From contig JBFLJU010000001.1 in assembly GCA_040743155.1 (NCBI GenBank), positions 992,001-1,056,000 of the forward strand: DNA of 64,000 nt, given 5' to 3'. Source of the DNA: Cycloclasticus sp. (GTDB lineage Bacteria > Pseudomonadota > Gammaproteobacteria > Methylococcales > Cycloclasticaceae). Shown here piece after piece: positions 8,558 to 19,531 of the stretch. Within the stretch, counting starts at the first letter, position 1; the number at the start of each line of letters is the position of its first letter. The notes below the pieces were generated by a model that made no database searches, was not told the DNA's origin, and was given only the letters and a program-made list of their open reading frames with translations. A program made the translations under genes and the position numbers.

Positions 8558-10693
8558 GTGAATAACGTGCTTAAAACAGCGAGTTCTATCTTTTTATTGC
8601 TGCTGATGTCGGCCTGTACTGATGACGCGTTAAATAATCCCTACGTCAAAGATGATGGCACGGATAAAGTTATTTATTCATCGTTTTCAGAACGGCCAAA
8701 GCACTTGGACCCTGCAAAAGCATACAGTTCAAACGAGTATGCGATTATCGCCCAAGTGTACGAACCATTGTTTCAATACCATTACTTAAAGCGTCCATAC
8801 CAATTAGAGCCATTGTTGGCTAGGGCTATGCCAACGGTTAGCTATTTCGACAATGACGGGCAACCACTGCCCGATAGTGCGCCCGATAACACTATTGCCT
8901 TTAGCGAATACCGTTTAACAATCAATGCGGGCACTAAATTCCAGCCTCACCCTAGTTTTAATATAGCTCTGCATAAGGGTTTCCCGCAAGATTGGGACGC
9001 TAAGTCTTTATACGATTTACCCATGGCGAGCAGAGTGTTAACGGCCGATGATTTTATCTATCAGATAAAACGTCTGGCTGACCCGGCAACGCAATCGCCT
9101 ATAGCCGGTTTGATGGCTAACTATATCGTTGGTTTTAATGATTTTTCAGAAAGGCAGTCAGCGTTAGCAAAACAGTACCCTCAATGGGGTAAGGTGCAAC
9201 GGCTGCAATCTGAAACGATGTCTGGACTGAAAAAAATAGATGAACATGCTTTTATCATACGAATTAAGGGTAAATACCCGCAGTTCGTTAATTGGTTGGC
9301 AATGCCATTTTTCGCACCGATGCCTTGGGAAGCGGATGAGTTTTACTCTAATCCCATGTTGGTATCAAACAATATAACGCTAGATTGGTTTCCAGTAGGA
9401 ACAGGGCCTTATTACCTACAAGAAAATAACCCGAATAGGCGGATGGTCTTAGCTAAAAACCCTAATTTTCATCTTGAATACTATCCGTCAGAAGGCGCTG
9501 CAGGGTCTCGTGAACAAGGTTTGTTAGATGATGCCGGTAAACGACTTCCGCTAACAGATAAAGCCATTTTCTCACTAGAAAAAGAAAGCATCCCTTATTG
9601 GAATAAGTTTTTACAAGGGTATTACGATGCCTCCGGTATTAGCTCTGATAGCTTTGATCAAGCAGTTAGTTTTTCAGCCGCAGGTAACGTCGGCCTAACC
9701 GACAATATGCTTGAGCGGGGCATAGGCCTGCAAACAGCCGTCACCACATCCAGTTATTATTTTGGCTTTAATATGTTGGATGATGTCGTTGGCGGTTATT
9801 CTGAGCAAACTAAAAAGCTACGCCAAGCTATTTCTATTGTGATGGATTACGAGGAATACATTTCAATTTTCCAAAATGGTCGTGGTGTGCCGGCACAAGG
9901 GATTATCCCACCGGGAATCTTCGGTCATGTTGACGGCAAGCAAGGTGTCAATCCAGTTGTTTACAGTTGGAATGAGGGAGCCATTAGGCGTCCGCTAACA
10001 GAAGCCAATCGCTTATTGCTTGAAGCGGGCTATGCTCAGGGTATCGACCCTAAAACAGGTAAGCCCTTAGTCTTATATTTCGACACCATGGATAGCGGCC
10101 CCGACAGTAAGGCTCGGTTGAATTGGTTGCGTAAGCAATTTAATAAATTAAATATTCAGTTAGTCATTCGTGGGACGGATTACAATCGTTTTCAACAGAA
10201 AATGCGTAATGGTAATGCGCAAATGTTCATGTGGGGTTGGAACGCCGATTACCCCGACCCCGAAAATTTCTTATTTTTATTGTATGGTAAAAATGCTAAA
10301 TCGTTGCATGGTGGTGAAAATGCAGCGAATTATCAAAGCGCACAATTTGACAACTTATTTGAAAAAATGAGTACCATGGAAAACACCCCAGAGAGACAAG
10401 AAATTATTAATGAAATGGTGGCTATTACACAAGAAGACGCGCCTTGGTTATGGGGTTTTCACCCAAAAGCCTTTTCCCTGCATCATGCATGGTATAAAAA
10501 TGCCAACCCTAACTTAATGGCCAATAATAAAACAAAATACATCAATATTGATGTCGAATTACGCAAGTCGTATCAGGCACAATGGAATAAGCCTGTTTAT
10601 TGGCCGCTGATGTTGATTTTATTGGCGTTTCTTTGTTTGCTGTTGCCGGCTTATATCATTTACCAACGAATTGAGCGTGCCTCGGCTTTATGA
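8558..10693 (+). CDS. Peptide ABC transporter substrate-binding lipoprotein with C-terminal membrane helix
   Basis: A 711-residue family-5 solute-binding protein (OppA/DppA/YejA class). It has a lipoprotein signal with lipobox LMSAC, Cys20 being the lipid site, and typical family segments such as YEPLFQYH, PVGTGPYYL and MWGWNADYPDPENFLFL. It is longer than usual and ends in a hydrophobic segment (about 682-702) followed by a basic tail, which would anchor it at both ends. Start is GTG. Its stop overlaps the permease start by four bases, so it belongs to one importer with the two permeases and the downstream ATPase. Confidence 0.88.
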   Translation: MNNVLKTASSIFLLLLMSACTDDALNNPYVKDDGTDKVIYSSFSERPKHLDPAKAYSSNEYAIIAQVYEPLFQYHYLKRPYQLEPLLARAMPTVSYFDNDGQPLPDSAPDNTIAFSEYRLTINAGTKFQPHPSFNIALHKGFPQDWDAKSLYDLPMASRVLTADDFIYQIKRLADPATQSPIAGLMANYIVGFNDFSERQSALAKQYPQWGKVQRLQSETMSGLKKIDEHAFIIRIKGKYPQFVNWLAMPFFAPMPWEADEFYSNPMLVSNNITLDWFPVGTGPYYLQENNPNRRMVLAKNPNFHLEYYPSEGAAGSREQGLLDDAGKRLPLTDKAIFSLEKESIPYWNKFLQGYYDASGISSDSFDQAVSFSAAGNVGLTDNMLERGIGLQTAVTTSSYYFGFNMLDDVVGGYSEQTKKLRQAISIVMDYEEYISIFQNGRGVPAQGIIPPGIFGHVDGKQGVNPVVYSWNEGAIRRPLTEANRLLLEAGYAQGIDPKTGKPLVLYFDTMDSGPDSKARLNWLRKQFNKLNIQLVIRGTDYNRFQQKMRNGNAQMFMWGWNADYPDPENFLFLLYGKNAKSLHGGENAANYQSAQFDNLFEKMSTMENTPERQEIINEMVAITQEDAPWLWGFHPKAFSLHHAWYKNANPNLMANNKTKYINIDVELRKSYQAQWNKPVYWPLMLILLAFLCLLLPAYIIYQRIERASAL

Positions 10694-11667
10694 TTAATTA
10701 CATCATCAGACGTTTGCTGTATGTATTACCTGTATTGATCGGGGTCAATATACTGACCTTCGTATTGTTCTTTGTTGTTAATACGCCTGACGATATGGCG
10801 CGTATGCAATTGGGTAATAAACACGTTAACCAAGCGGCTATCGACAATTGGAAACATCAGCGAGGCTATGATTTACCCTTGTTGTGGAATACCGAGCAAA
10901 AGGGGTTTAAACAGGCCACTAAGACTATTTTTTTTGAAAAGTCTGTTGGTTTGTTTGTGTTCGATTTAGGTATCTCTGACAGTGGCCGTGATATCGTGGC
11001 GGATATTAGTCAGCGAATGTGGCCGAGTTTAGCGATAGCGACCCCATCGTTAATTTTTGGCGTATTAGCCAATATCACATTCGCGCTATTGCTTATTTTT
11101 TACCGTAGCAGTGTTCTAGAATTTGGCGGCTTGTTTTTGTGCATCGCCTTGATGTCTATTTCCGGACTTTTCTACATTATTTCAGCGCAATACTTTGTCG
11201 GAAAATTATTGGCTCTGACACCCATATCGGGCTATGCCCCCGGCGCTGATGCATTTAAATTCATCATTTTGCCGGTGTTAATTGGCGTTGTGGGCGGTTT
11301 GGGCTCTGGCGTACGCTGGTACCGAAGCTTGTTTTTAGAAGAAGCGGCTAAAGACTACGTTAGAACGGCAAAAGCAAAGGGCTTATCGGACCTTCAAGTG
11401 CTGTTCAAACACGTTTTAAAAAATGCGATGATTCCGATACTAACCGGTATCGTGGTGATACTGCCTTTGTTGTTTATGGGCAGTTTAATCACGGAATCAT
11501 TTTTCGGCATACCCGGTCTTGGCAGTTACACCATTGACGCGATTAGCAGTCAGGATTTTGCGATTGTCCGCTCCATGGTCTTTCTAGGTTCTTTTTTATA
11601 TATCATTGGCCTACTGTTGACGGATATCTCTTATACCTTAGTTGACCCAAGGGTGCGTTTAGAGTGA
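10690..11667 (+). CDS. Peptide ABC transporter permease, first subunit
   Basis: A 325-residue inner-membrane permease of the OppB/DppB/YejB type, with an N-terminal helix (about 8-28), a large periplasmic loop and five further helices. The coupling motif for the ATPase is seen in RTAKAKGLSDLQVLFKHVL, the EAA loop. It overlaps the binding-protein gene and the second permease gene by four bases each, indicating translational coupling. Residues 40-90 form a long soluble loop, as in YejB-like proteins. Confidence 0.9.
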   Translation: MINYIIRRLLYVLPVLIGVNILTFVLFFVVNTPDDMARMQLGNKHVNQAAIDNWKHQRGYDLPLLWNTEQKGFKQATKTIFFEKSVGLFVFDLGISDSGRDIVADISQRMWPSLAIATPSLIFGVLANITFALLLIFYRSSVLEFGGLFLCIALMSISGLFYIISAQYFVGKLLALTPISGYAPGADAFKFIILPVLIGVVGGLGSGVRWYRSLFLEEAAKDYVRTAKAKGLSDLQVLFKHVLKNAMIPILTGIVVILPLLFMGSLITESFFGIPGLGSYTIDAISSQDFAIVRSMVFLGSFLYIIGLLLTDISYTLVDPRVRLE

Positions 11668-13022
11668 TGTTGACGTTTCTATGGACAGACATGGCAATTT
11701 TTGCCCTGGTGATTGGTGGGGCGTTGCTCGTCTGGCGTTCCAGTAAAAAGGAGCACTTACGCAGGCCTTGGTTAAAAGTATTCAATAATCGTGTCGGCGT
11801 TATTTCGCTAACCATTTTGTTGTCATTTATATTGATCGGCGTGTTGGATTCAACACGTCTACAACATCATAAAACGCTATCAAACGGTAATATAAGTAAT
11901 AATGCCGAGACATTGAGTGTGTTGGATATCGTCTTGACACCTTTACGCTCTCAGGTTGAAAAAACTTATTCAGAGCCTTTTGCCTCTACCGCTTACGCAA
12001 AAGAAATGAGCGTTGCTGAAGACGGGCAGACCCGATGGACGTATCCACGATTAGTTTATGGCGGCGCTCACTTATCCGACCCTGCAGTAGAAAAAAACGT
12101 TGATATAGTCAGCAAAACGATAAAAGGACTAGCGTTTGGCGTAGCTGCTTGGTTTGCCCTAGCGGTTGTTCTTAGGCTCAGCTTTAAGCGTTTGTTTATC
12201 ACCCAGCCTAAAGGCGTTAAAACGAGTCTTTTAACGCTATTAGCTATTTTCTGCTTAATGGGTATGGGCGCGATGCTGGCACCTTATTATCATATTCTCG
12301 GTACCGACAAAGTGGGCGAGGATGTTCTATATCAAGCAATAAAAAGTATACGAACGGGCTTGGTTATCGGTGCGCTAACAACCATTGTCATGTTGCCCAT
12401 TGCGATCAGTTTGGGCTTGATGGCCGGTTTCTTTCGAGGTTGGGTTGATGACCTGATTCAGTATCTTTATACAACGCTTAGTTCTATTCCAGGTGTGTTA
12501 TTGATAGCCGCCGCGATCCTTATGGCGCAAGTATATATGGCGAATAACCCCGAGTTATTCACAACGGTTGAAGACCGTGCCGATATGCGTTTATTGTTAC
12601 TGTGTCTCATTTTAGGCATTACCAGTTGGACCGGTTTGTGCCGCTTATTGCGTGCAGAAACCTTAAAAATTCGAGAAATGGACTACGTGCTGGCAGCCCG
12701 TGCCTTAGGCGTGAGCCGGTTCCAGCTACTAAAGCGGCACGTACTACCTAATGTCATGCATTTGGTGATGATTACCATAGTGCTGGATTTTAGCGGTCTG
12801 GTGCTAGCTGAAGCCGTCTTATCATATATAAACATTGGTGTGGATCCATCAACCTATAGCTGGGGCAATATGATCAATACCTCTCGTCTTGAAATGGCAC
12901 GCGAACCGATTGTTTGGTGGTCGTTAACCGCGTCGTTTATTTTTATGTTCACCTTAGTGTTGGCAGCGAATTTATTTGCCGACGTGGTTCGCGATGCTTT
13001 TGATCCGCGATCAAATTACTAA
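11664..13022 (+). CDS. Peptide ABC transporter permease, second subunit
   Basis: A 452-residue OppC/DppC/YejE-type permease, about 100-150 residues longer than ordinary OppC because of an extended N-terminal half (helices near 5-22 and 47-65, a soluble region, then a helix pair near 152-210). The C-terminal half carries the EAA coupling loop ARALGVSRFQLLKRHVLPN. It forms the heterodimeric channel with the preceding permease, whose gene it overlaps by four bases. serB starts 37 bases downstream. Confidence 0.88.
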   Translation: MMLTFLWTDMAIFALVIGGALLVWRSSKKEHLRRPWLKVFNNRVGVISLTILLSFILIGVLDSTRLQHHKTLSNGNISNNAETLSVLDIVLTPLRSQVEKTYSEPFASTAYAKEMSVAEDGQTRWTYPRLVYGGAHLSDPAVEKNVDIVSKTIKGLAFGVAAWFALAVVLRLSFKRLFITQPKGVKTSLLTLLAIFCLMGMGAMLAPYYHILGTDKVGEDVLYQAIKSIRTGLVIGALTTIVMLPIAISLGLMAGFFRGWVDDLIQYLYTTLSSIPGVLLIAAAILMAQVYMANNPELFTTVEDRADMRLLLLCLILGITSWTGLCRLLRAETLKIREMDYVLAARALGVSRFQLLKRHVLPNVMHLVMITIVLDFSGLVLAEAVLSYINIGVDPSTYSWGNMINTSRLEMAREPIVWWSLTASFIFMFTLVLAANLFADVVRDAFDPRSNY

Positions 13023-13059
13023 TAATTAAGATTAACTAAACAATATAACTAATTGATAA

Positions 13060-13887
13060 ATGAATAAATATATTTTCCATTCTAACGCCTTAACAAACGA
13101 ACAGCTGACGCTTATTGAATCGCTATTTAATCAGAAAGCTGAACAAAAAGACGGCTTTTATAGTTTGCAAACAACTGAAACAATCGAGCTTGCGGTACTA
13201 CGTGAACAACTCAATTTTGATGTCAGCTTGTTAACGGCTGATTTTGATGGGCAGCAGATTCGCCTACTGGTGACGGACATGGATTCGACACTCATATCCA
13301 TTGAATGTATCGACGAAATTGCCGATATGCTGGGAATAAAGCCGCAAGTATCTGCTATTACAGAGGCGGCAATGCGTGGCGAATTAAATTTTGAAGAATC
13401 ACTGACGCAGCGCGTAGGCTTATTAAAAGGCTTGCCTGTTGCTAAACTTCAATGTGTGTATGACGAACGGCTTAAACTTAACCCTGGTGCAGAAAAGCTT
13501 ATTAGTTATTTGCAACAATCAAACATCAAGTTGGCCCTAGTGTCGGGCGGCTTCACTTTTTTTACTGAGAAATTAAAGCAACGCTTAGGGCTGGATTACA
13601 CCTTGGCCAATACGCTTGGGATTGAAGATGACTGCCTAACGGGTAAAGTAGATGGCAATATTATTGGTGCTCAATCTAAGGCGGATTTATTGCTAACGCT
13701 CTCAAATGACCTAGGGCTTCAACAGCATCAAGTGATAGCGATGGGGGATGGGGCAAATGATTTATTGATGATGGATGAGGCTGGTTTAAGTGTCGCTTAT
13801 CACGCAAAACCTACGGTACAAGCAAAAACGGATATTCAGCTAAACCATAGTGGCTTAGACGCTGTGGTTGATCTTTTGAAAGCCTAA
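13060..13887 (+). CDS. serB: Phosphoserine phosphatase
   Basis: SerB makes L-serine from phosphoserine in the last step of serine synthesis. The 275-residue protein has the HAD nucleophile motif DMDST at 73-77 (nucleophile Asp73, acid/base Asp75), motif II in ALVSGGFTFF and motif III/IV in MGDGANDLLMM. The N-terminal ~70 residues are shorter than the ACT-like domain of E. coli SerB. It is located between the permeases and the ATPase of the peptide importer, with only 37 and 5 bases to its neighbours, so it seems to be part of that transcript. Confidence 0.93.
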   Translation: MNKYIFHSNALTNEQLTLIESLFNQKAEQKDGFYSLQTTETIELAVLREQLNFDVSLLTADFDGQQIRLLVTDMDSTLISIECIDEIADMLGIKPQVSAITEAAMRGELNFEESLTQRVGLLKGLPVAKLQCVYDERLKLNPGAEKLISYLQQSNIKLALVSGGFTFFTEKLKQRLGLDYTLANTLGIEDDCLTGKVDGNIIGAQSKADLLLTLSNDLGLQQHQVIAMGDGANDLLMMDEAGLSVAYHAKPTVQAKTDIQLNHSGLDAVVDLLKA

Positions 13888-13892
13888 TCAGT

Positions 13893-15899
13893 ATGTCAGT
13901 ACCCTTACTGTCTGTTCAAGGACTCAAAACTCAATTCAATCAACCTGCTGAGACAATCAGGGCGGTGGATGGCATTAGTTTTGATATTGCAGAAGGTGAA
14001 ACCTTTGCATTAGTGGGGGAATCGGGTTGCGGCAAGTCAGTTTCAGCTTTGTCTGTGTTGCGATTGCTGCCAAGTAATGCACAAATTACCGCCGGTAAAG
14101 TGATCTATCGCGGGTCAGACTTATTACGAACGGCAGAAAGGGATATGCGCGCTATACGTGGCGTGCGTATCTCAATGATTTTCCAAGACCCAATGACCTC
14201 GCTTAACCCAGTGATGAGCATTGGCGATCAAATAGCAGAGGCGGTATTCGTTCATAAACAGCAGCCCGCTAAAAACGTAAAGCAACGCGTTATCAGCTTA
14301 ATTCAGCAAGTGGGCATTCCCGATGCTGTTGAACGTTATGCAGAGTATCCTCACCAATTATCGGGTGGCATGAGGCAACGGGTAATGATCGCGATAGCGT
14401 TAGCGAATGAACCGGATTTACTGATCGCTGATGAGCCAACAACGGCCTTAGATGTCACCATTCAAGCGCAAATTCTGCAATTATTAAAAGACCTTCAGCG
14501 TCAAATGGGCATGTCGTTGTGGATTATCACACACGACTTAGGCATAGTGTCTGATATCGCCGATAAGGTAGCGGTAATGTACGCAGGCCAATTGGTAGAA
14601 GTAGCAACGCGTGATGACTTCTTTAAAAAACCCTTGCACCCGTATAGCCAGCGTTTATTTGATGCGCTGCCAACTATCGATAAACGTCACGAGTTATTGG
14701 TGACGCTCAGTGGTGCAGTACCGTCGTTATCGCAAACATTTATTGGTTGTCGTTTTGCCGAACGTTGTGATTTTAAAAAAGAACAATGCGTTAACGTGCC
14801 TGCTATTGATTGGCAGCGAATAGCTAATAATCAGCAGGTTAGATGTTTAAGAGTTGCTGAGATTGAGCAAGTTAATAAAACCGGTGGTTCATTAGCGACG
14901 CCTAAAGAGAATTTAACAGAGAGTTCGTCACTGCTCGTTAAACATTTAAAAATATATTTTCCCATAAAAAAAGGCTTATTAAAGCGAACCGTTGGGCAGG
15001 TGAAAGCGGTCGATGACGTTAGTTTTGAATTATTAGCAGGTACAACAACGGCTCTAGTGGGCGAGTCTGGTTGTGGCAAGACGACTTTAGGCAAAGGCCT
15101 ACTGCAGTTATTACCCACTACATCTGGCGAGATTCACTATCAAGGTCAGGACTTGGCATCGTTGTCTGAACAAGCGTTTCAAGCCTATCGAAAGCAATTG
15201 CAAATTATTTTCCAAGATCCATTCTCATCGATGAACCCCAGAATGCTAGTGGGCGACATTTTAGAAGAGGGCATAAGGGCGTTAAAACCTGATTTAAACG
15301 ATGCAAGCGTAGAACAGCAATGCGATGAGTTATTACAGAAAGTAGGGCTTAATGCAGAGGTGAGATTACGTTACCCACATGAGTTTTCTGGTGGTCAACG
15401 TCAGCGTCTGTGCATAGCGCGAGCCCTAGCGGTCAATCCCTCCATTATTGTTTGTGATGAGCCAACCAGTGCGCTGGATGTGTCGGTACAAGCGCAAGTA
15501 CTAAACTTATTGAAAAGGCTGCAACATGAGCAAGGCCTGAGCTACTTATTCATTACCCACGACTTATCGGTTGTTTCTTATTTAGCCGATACGGTTGCTG
15601 TGATGTATTTAGGGCGCATTGTGGAAGTTGGCACGGTGGATGATGTGTTAAATAATCCAGCCCACCCATACACAAAAGCGCTGATTGATGCAGTGCCAAC
15701 GTGGGATGCAACGCTACAGAAAAAAGTGATTAAACTGCCGGATAATATGCCGTCTCCAGCTAACCCGCCATCGGGCTGTCATTTTCATACCCGTTGTGAG
15801 CAGGTCATGCCGCAATGCAAGCAGCTTAAGCCAGTCGATGTACAGCTGAGCGAGAGCCATAAAGTCGCCTGTTTGTTATTTAGCCAAACAGACGATTAG
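13893..15899 (+). CDS. Peptide ABC transporter double ATPase
   Basis: A 668-residue fusion of two Dpp/Opp-type nucleotide-binding domains, like YejF or GsiA. Walker A motifs are GESGCGKS at 42-49 and GESGCGKT at 390-397; signature motifs are LSGGMRQR and FSGGQRQR; each Walker B ends in DEPT. Each half ends in the Cys-rich oligopeptide-transporter tail ([15 protein letters not shown] and [15 protein letters not shown]). It powers the two permeases encoded just upstream and closes the operon. The gene that follows is convergent (mltD). Confidence 0.93.
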   Translation: MSVPLLSVQGLKTQFNQPAETIRAVDGISFDIAEGETFALVGESGCGKSVSALSVLRLLPSNAQITAGKVIYRGSDLLRTAERDMRAIRGVRISMIFQDPMTSLNPVMSIGDQIAEAVFVHKQQPAKNVKQRVISLIQQVGIPDAVERYAEYPHQLSGGMRQRVMIAIALANEPDLLIADEPTTALDVTIQAQILQLLKDLQRQMGMSLWIITHDLGIVSDIADKVAVMYAGQLVEVATRDDFFKKPLHPYSQRLFDALPTIDKRHELLVTLSGAVPSLSQTFIGCRFAERCDFKKEQCVNVPAIDWQRIANNQQVRCLRVAEIEQVNKTGGSLATPKENLTESSSLLVKHLKIYFPIKKGLLKRTVGQVKAVDDVSFELLAGTTTALVGESGCGKTTLGKGLLQLLPTTSGEIHYQGQDLASLSEQAFQAYRKQLQIIFQDPFSSMNPRMLVGDILEEGIRALKPDLNDASVEQQCDELLQKVGLNAEVRLRYPHEFSGGQRQRLCIARALAVNPSIIVCDEPTSALDVSVQAQVLNLLKRLQHEQGLSYLFITHDLSVVSYLADTVAVMYLGRIVEVGTVDDVLNNPAHPYTKALIDAVPTWDATLQKKVIKLPDNMPSPANPPSGCHFHTRCEQVMPQCKQLKPVDVQLSESHKVACLLFSQTDD

Positions 15900-15960
15900 T
15901 TTTTAAGCCGCGATCAATTCGAATTAGCAAAAGTATTAATGAACTAGGTCTTTAAAAGGC

Positions 15961-17556
15961 TTAGGAACGTGTCACGTCGACAATAATTTTTAGTTTTTGC
16001 CCTGGCTGCAAATATTTCTTATTCAAAGTGTTCCAACGTTTAAGGTCGTTAATGCTGACTTTAAACTTTTTTGAAATCAGGTACAAAGAGTCACCATTTC
16101 TAATGGTATAGCGAATCGTTTGGTGCTTGCGAGCAGACGTTAATTGAGTGCGGGCAGCTGGGTGAGATTTTTTACTCCAAATAACCAATTTTTGGCCTAT
16201 TTTCAAGGTGTCTCTTGGCGCCATAGCATTCCATTTTGCAAGGCTTCTAACGCCGACTTGATAGCGTTTAGCAATCGTCCAGAATGAATCACCAGATTTC
16301 ACGTAATACTCAATTTTATAGCCCTTGCGGGTTGTGTTAACAATGGCATTTTTACGCATTGCAACGCTATTCGTGTACAAACTACTGTTGTAGTTAGCGG
16401 TTGGGATGAGCAGGTGCTTGCCTGCCCTTATCAGCTTGTTTTTTATCTGATTCGCACGTTCTATTTGAGCAACCGTTGTGTGATAACGTCTAGCAATTTG
16501 TCCCAAGCTTTCACCACTTTTTACCTTATGTCGCACCCATTTTAGACGTTGCGAATCGGGCAAATCGGCCAGTTTGCTTTTAAAATCAACTGATTTAGAG
16601 GTAGGGATTAAAAGGTAATGAGGGCCTTCTGGGCTCGTCGCCCACTGGTTGAACGATGGGTTTAGCACGTAGAGCTCTTCAATACTGATATCGGCAAGTT
16701 CTGCGGCACGGGCTAAGTCAATTTGCTTCTTGGTATCTATACGCTCAAAAAATGGCTCATTCGGGATATCGCGTAGCGTAATATTATATTTTTCGGCGTT
16801 CGCTAGGATTGTTGCGATGGCGATTAACTTAGGGACGTAATGTTCGGTTTCCTTGCGAAGGTCCAATGCCCAAAAATCGGTATTTCGCCCAAGCCGTTTG
16901 TTTTTGCGAATGGCGGATGATATAGAACCACCGCCCGCGTTATAACCAGCCAAGGCGAGTAACCAGTCGTCGTTAAAACGTTTAGAAAGTTTTGATAAAT
17001 ACGTTAACGCAGCCCCCGTGGATGCGTAGACATCACGACGCCCGTCGTACCACCAAGTTTGTTTTAGGCCATACGCTCGTCCAGTAGAAGGGATAAATTG
17101 CCATAAACCGGCCGCTCTACCATGAGAGTAAGCAAAAGGTCTGTAGGCGCTTTCAACAATAGGTAGTAACGCCAGTTCACCGGGCACACCGCGTTTTTCA
17201 ATTTCATTAACAATATGGTAAAGGTAAGGCGTCGCATTTTTTTGCACCCGATCTAAATACTCAGGGTGTTTGCTATACCAGTTTATTTCCGCTTGAACAC
17301 GTTTGTTTTCAATAACGGGCAATTTGTATAATGAAAATAATCGCTGCCATAAGTTATCTGGCACGACGGGTACATCAGCTGGCGTATGTTTAAGTTGTTC
17401 ATCAACGATACTGCTAACCGTAAGTTCCGGCTTAATAGCTGTAGTGAACTTAGTGGTTTCAGGGGGTCTAAGCTGTAATGGCGTGCAGGCGATAAGCACG
17501 GAAAAGCCTGCAAATAAAAGGAACTTAATCGTTTTATTTGTGATTAAATAATGCAT
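15961..17556 (-). CDS. mltD: Membrane-bound lytic murein transglycosylase D with three LysM repeats
   Basis: MltD cleaves peptidoglycan glycan strands in the periplasm. The 531-residue protein has a lipoprotein signal (lipobox LIAC), an SLT domain at about 100-230 with the catalytic Glu in LPIVESAY followed by GLWQFIPSTGR, and three C-terminal LysM repeats, each starting (V/I)(K/R)xGDS or KSGES, at about 343-386, 412-455 and 479-522. LysM repeats bind glycan. It is divergent from the YafS-like gene, as in many gammaproteobacteria. Confidence 0.93.
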   Translation of the reverse strand: MHYLITNKTIKFLLFAGFSVLIACTPLQLRPPETTKFTTAIKPELTVSSIVDEQLKHTPADVPVVPDNLWQRLFSLYKLPVIENKRVQAEINWYSKHPEYLDRVQKNATPYLYHIVNEIEKRGVPGELALLPIVESAYRPFAYSHGRAAGLWQFIPSTGRAYGLKQTWWYDGRRDVYASTGAALTYLSKLSKRFNDDWLLALAGYNAGGGSISSAIRKNKRLGRNTDFWALDLRKETEHYVPKLIAIATILANAEKYNITLRDIPNEPFFERIDTKKQIDLARAAELADISIEELYVLNPSFNQWATSPEGPHYLLIPTSKSVDFKSKLADLPDSQRLKWVRHKVKSGESLGQIARRYHTTVAQIERANQIKNKLIRAGKHLLIPTANYNSSLYTNSVAMRKNAIVNTTRKGYKIEYYVKSGDSFWTIAKRYQVGVRSLAKWNAMAPRDTLKIGQKLVIWSKKSHPAARTQLTSARKHQTIRYTIRNGDSLYLISKKFKVSINDLKRWNTLNKKYLQPGQKLKIIVDVTRS

Positions 17557-17611
17557 TGAGTGATGTGGTTATTAGAGTCATTTAATTGTCCAATTATAGA
17601 TTGTTTAGGTA

Positions 17612-18397
17612 ATGGCACATAAAAAAAACTCACATTTAAACGGCACAATGGAGCTTCGTCATTGGTTTGAAACGCCAATTGGTCAGGCTTACCGGTATGC
17701 CGAATCGGCTCTTTTAAGTCAAAAGCTCAGTGAAAACTTCCGTACTGAAGTCTTGCAGTTAGACCTTATTGGCTGGGAAGGTGAGTTTCATGAGGCGATG
17801 CGCTTTGCGCACTATACAATTTTAGACCACGAAGTGTCCGAGCCTACTAAATATGCGCGTGTTGTTGGTGAGGCAGATGGTTTGCCGATTGATACATGCA
17901 GCGTTGATATCGTGATCATGCCGCATACACTGGAATTTGAGGAAAACCCACACCAAGTACTACGTGAGGTTGATCGAGTTTTAAAACCAGAAGGTATCGT
18001 TCTATTAATGGGTTTTAATCCGTGGGCGTTTTGGCATTTACCCCGATTTTTGCCCCAAGCAAAAAGAAAAACACCTTGGAATGGTCATTTCATTAGCCGT
18101 TATAGAGTGATTGATTGGTTAAAGTTACTGAATTTTAAGATTGAAGTGAACCGGGGGTGTTGTTTGTTTCCATTACTCAAAAACGAGAAGTCGACCAAGC
18201 TACAATCAATCTTTGAGAAAGTGCTGGCTTACTTACCTTTTTTGCCAGCAGCATATTTTATAATGGGTGTTAAACGTGTATCAGGTGGCACGTCTGTTTT
18301 TCACTTACAAGATCTAAAAAATCGATTTATTTCACCTCTAACTAAACCAGCGACAAAGAACATACATGTTGAAAAAAAGCGTGCAAATTTACACTGA
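17612..18397 (+). CDS. YafS-like class I SAM-dependent methyltransferase
   Basis: A 261-residue protein with a degenerate Rossmann methyltransferase core: [17 protein letters not shown] (motif with acidic end of strand 4), then [25 protein letters not shown], the usual post-motif II segment. It matches the YafS type always found by rnhA and dnaQ. The substrate is unknown. The gene overlaps the rnhA start by 32 bases, so the three genes are surely co-transcribed. The start is ATG at 17612 without a strong ribosome site. Confidence 0.75.
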   Translation: MAHKKNSHLNGTMELRHWFETPIGQAYRYAESALLSQKLSENFRTEVLQLDLIGWEGEFHEAMRFAHYTILDHEVSEPTKYARVVGEADGLPIDTCSVDIVIMPHTLEFEENPHQVLREVDRVLKPEGIVLLMGFNPWAFWHLPRFLPQAKRKTPWNGHFISRYRVIDWLKLLNFKIEVNRGCCLFPLLKNEKSTKLQSIFEKVLAYLPFLPAAYFIMGVKRVSGGTSVFHLQDLKNRFISPLTKPATKNIHVEKKRANLH

Positions 18398-18803
18398 CGG
18401 CGCATGCCGTGGAAACCCAGGAATAGGCGGTTGGGGCGCCAGTTTGAGCTATAACGACACCCGTAAAGAAATTTATGGTGGCGAACAGGAAACAACCAAT
18501 AATCGGATGGAATTAAAGGCCGTTATCGAAGCACTTAAAGCATTAACACAACCGAGCGACTTAACCATCAACAGTGATTCCAAGTATGTTTTAAGTGGCA
18601 TTAGCGAGTGGATGCCAAACTGGAAAAAAAGAAACTGGAAAACCGCGGCTAAAAAGCCCGTTAAAAATGTCGATTTATGGCGTGAGTTGGATGCACTTAT
18701 CCAGCCGCATACAATCAAATGGGTATGGGTTAAAGGGCATAGCGGTAACGCCGGTAATGAGCGAGCCGATGAACTGGCCAATATGGGCATAGATTCGTTA
18801 TGA
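18366..18803 (+). CDS. rnhA: Ribonuclease HI
   Basis: RNase HI degrades RNA in RNA:DNA hybrids. The 145-residue protein has the catalytic carboxylates in [11 protein letters not shown] (Asp11), [10 protein letters not shown] (Glu), NSDSKYV (Asp) and GNERADELA (Asp), and the basic protrusion rich in Trp and Lys that grips the hybrid ([12 protein letters not shown]). It overlaps the methyltransferase gene by 32 bases and dnaQ by four. Confidence 0.96.
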   Translation: MLKKSVQIYTDGACRGNPGIGGWGASLSYNDTRKEIYGGEQETTNNRMELKAVIEALKALTQPSDLTINSDSKYVLSGISEWMPNWKKRNWKTAAKKPVKNVDLWRELDALIQPHTIKWVWVKGHSGNAGNERADELANMGIDSL

Positions 18804-19504
18804 GGCAGATTATTTTAGATACGGAAACCACCGGGCTTGAGCCGAAGCAAGGGCACCGTATTATTGAAGTAGGTTGCGTGGAAGTGGTTAACCGGCGTCT
18901 TACCGGTAATAATTTCCATTACTACATCAACCCTCAGCGTGAAATTGATGAAGGCGCTGTTGCCGTTCATGGCATAACGACAGAGTTTTTGGCCGATAAG
19001 CCCTTGTATGAAGACATTGCTGAAGAACTTTTTGAATACTTAAAGGGCTCAGAGGTTGTGATTCATAACGCAGCTTTTGATGTTGGGTTCATTAACCATG
19101 AATACCGCTTAATGGGCTCCGACCATGCCGATATGGCATCTTGGTGCGAGATCACCGACTCGCTGCATATGGCGAGGAAGATGTTCCCCGGCCAACGTAA
19201 TAGTTTGGATGCACTGTGCAAACGGTATGAAATAAACAATAGCCAGCGCACATTGCACGGCGCTTTGCTAGATGCTGAGATTCTCGCTGACGTATACCTG
19301 ATGATGACCGGCGGTCAAAACTCTTTGTTTGCCGATGAAAACGCGGCAGAAAAGGAGTTTAAACCGAAAGTATTTGATAAAAACAGACCCGCATTTCCGG
19401 TTATAAAAGCCAGTGATGATGAGTTAGTCGAGCATTTTCAACGCCTTGAAGCGATCAAAAAATCATCCGGTGGAGAATGCGTTTGGGAGACGTTGAGTAA
19501 CTAA
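18800..19504 (+). CDS. dnaQ: DNA polymerase III epsilon subunit (3'-5' proofreading exonuclease)
   Basis: Epsilon proofreads newly made DNA inside the Pol III core. The 234-residue protein shows Exo I (DTETTGL at 7-13), Exo II ([10 protein letters not shown]) and Exo III ([14 protein letters not shown], with His and Asp). A linker and a C-terminal helix that binds the alpha subunit follow. It overlaps rnhA by four bases. Confidence 0.95.
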   Translation: MRQIILDTETTGLEPKQGHRIIEVGCVEVVNRRLTGNNFHYYINPQREIDEGAVAVHGITTEFLADKPLYEDIAEELFEYLKGSEVVIHNAAFDVGFINHEYRLMGSDHADMASWCEITDSLHMARKMFPGQRNSLDALCKRYEINNSQRTLHGALLDAEILADVYLMMTGGQNSLFADENAAEKEFKPKVFDKNRPAFPVIKASDDELVEHFQRLEAIKKSSGGECVWETLSN

Positions 19505-19531
19505 ACAGAACATTAGATGAGGAGCCTTAGA

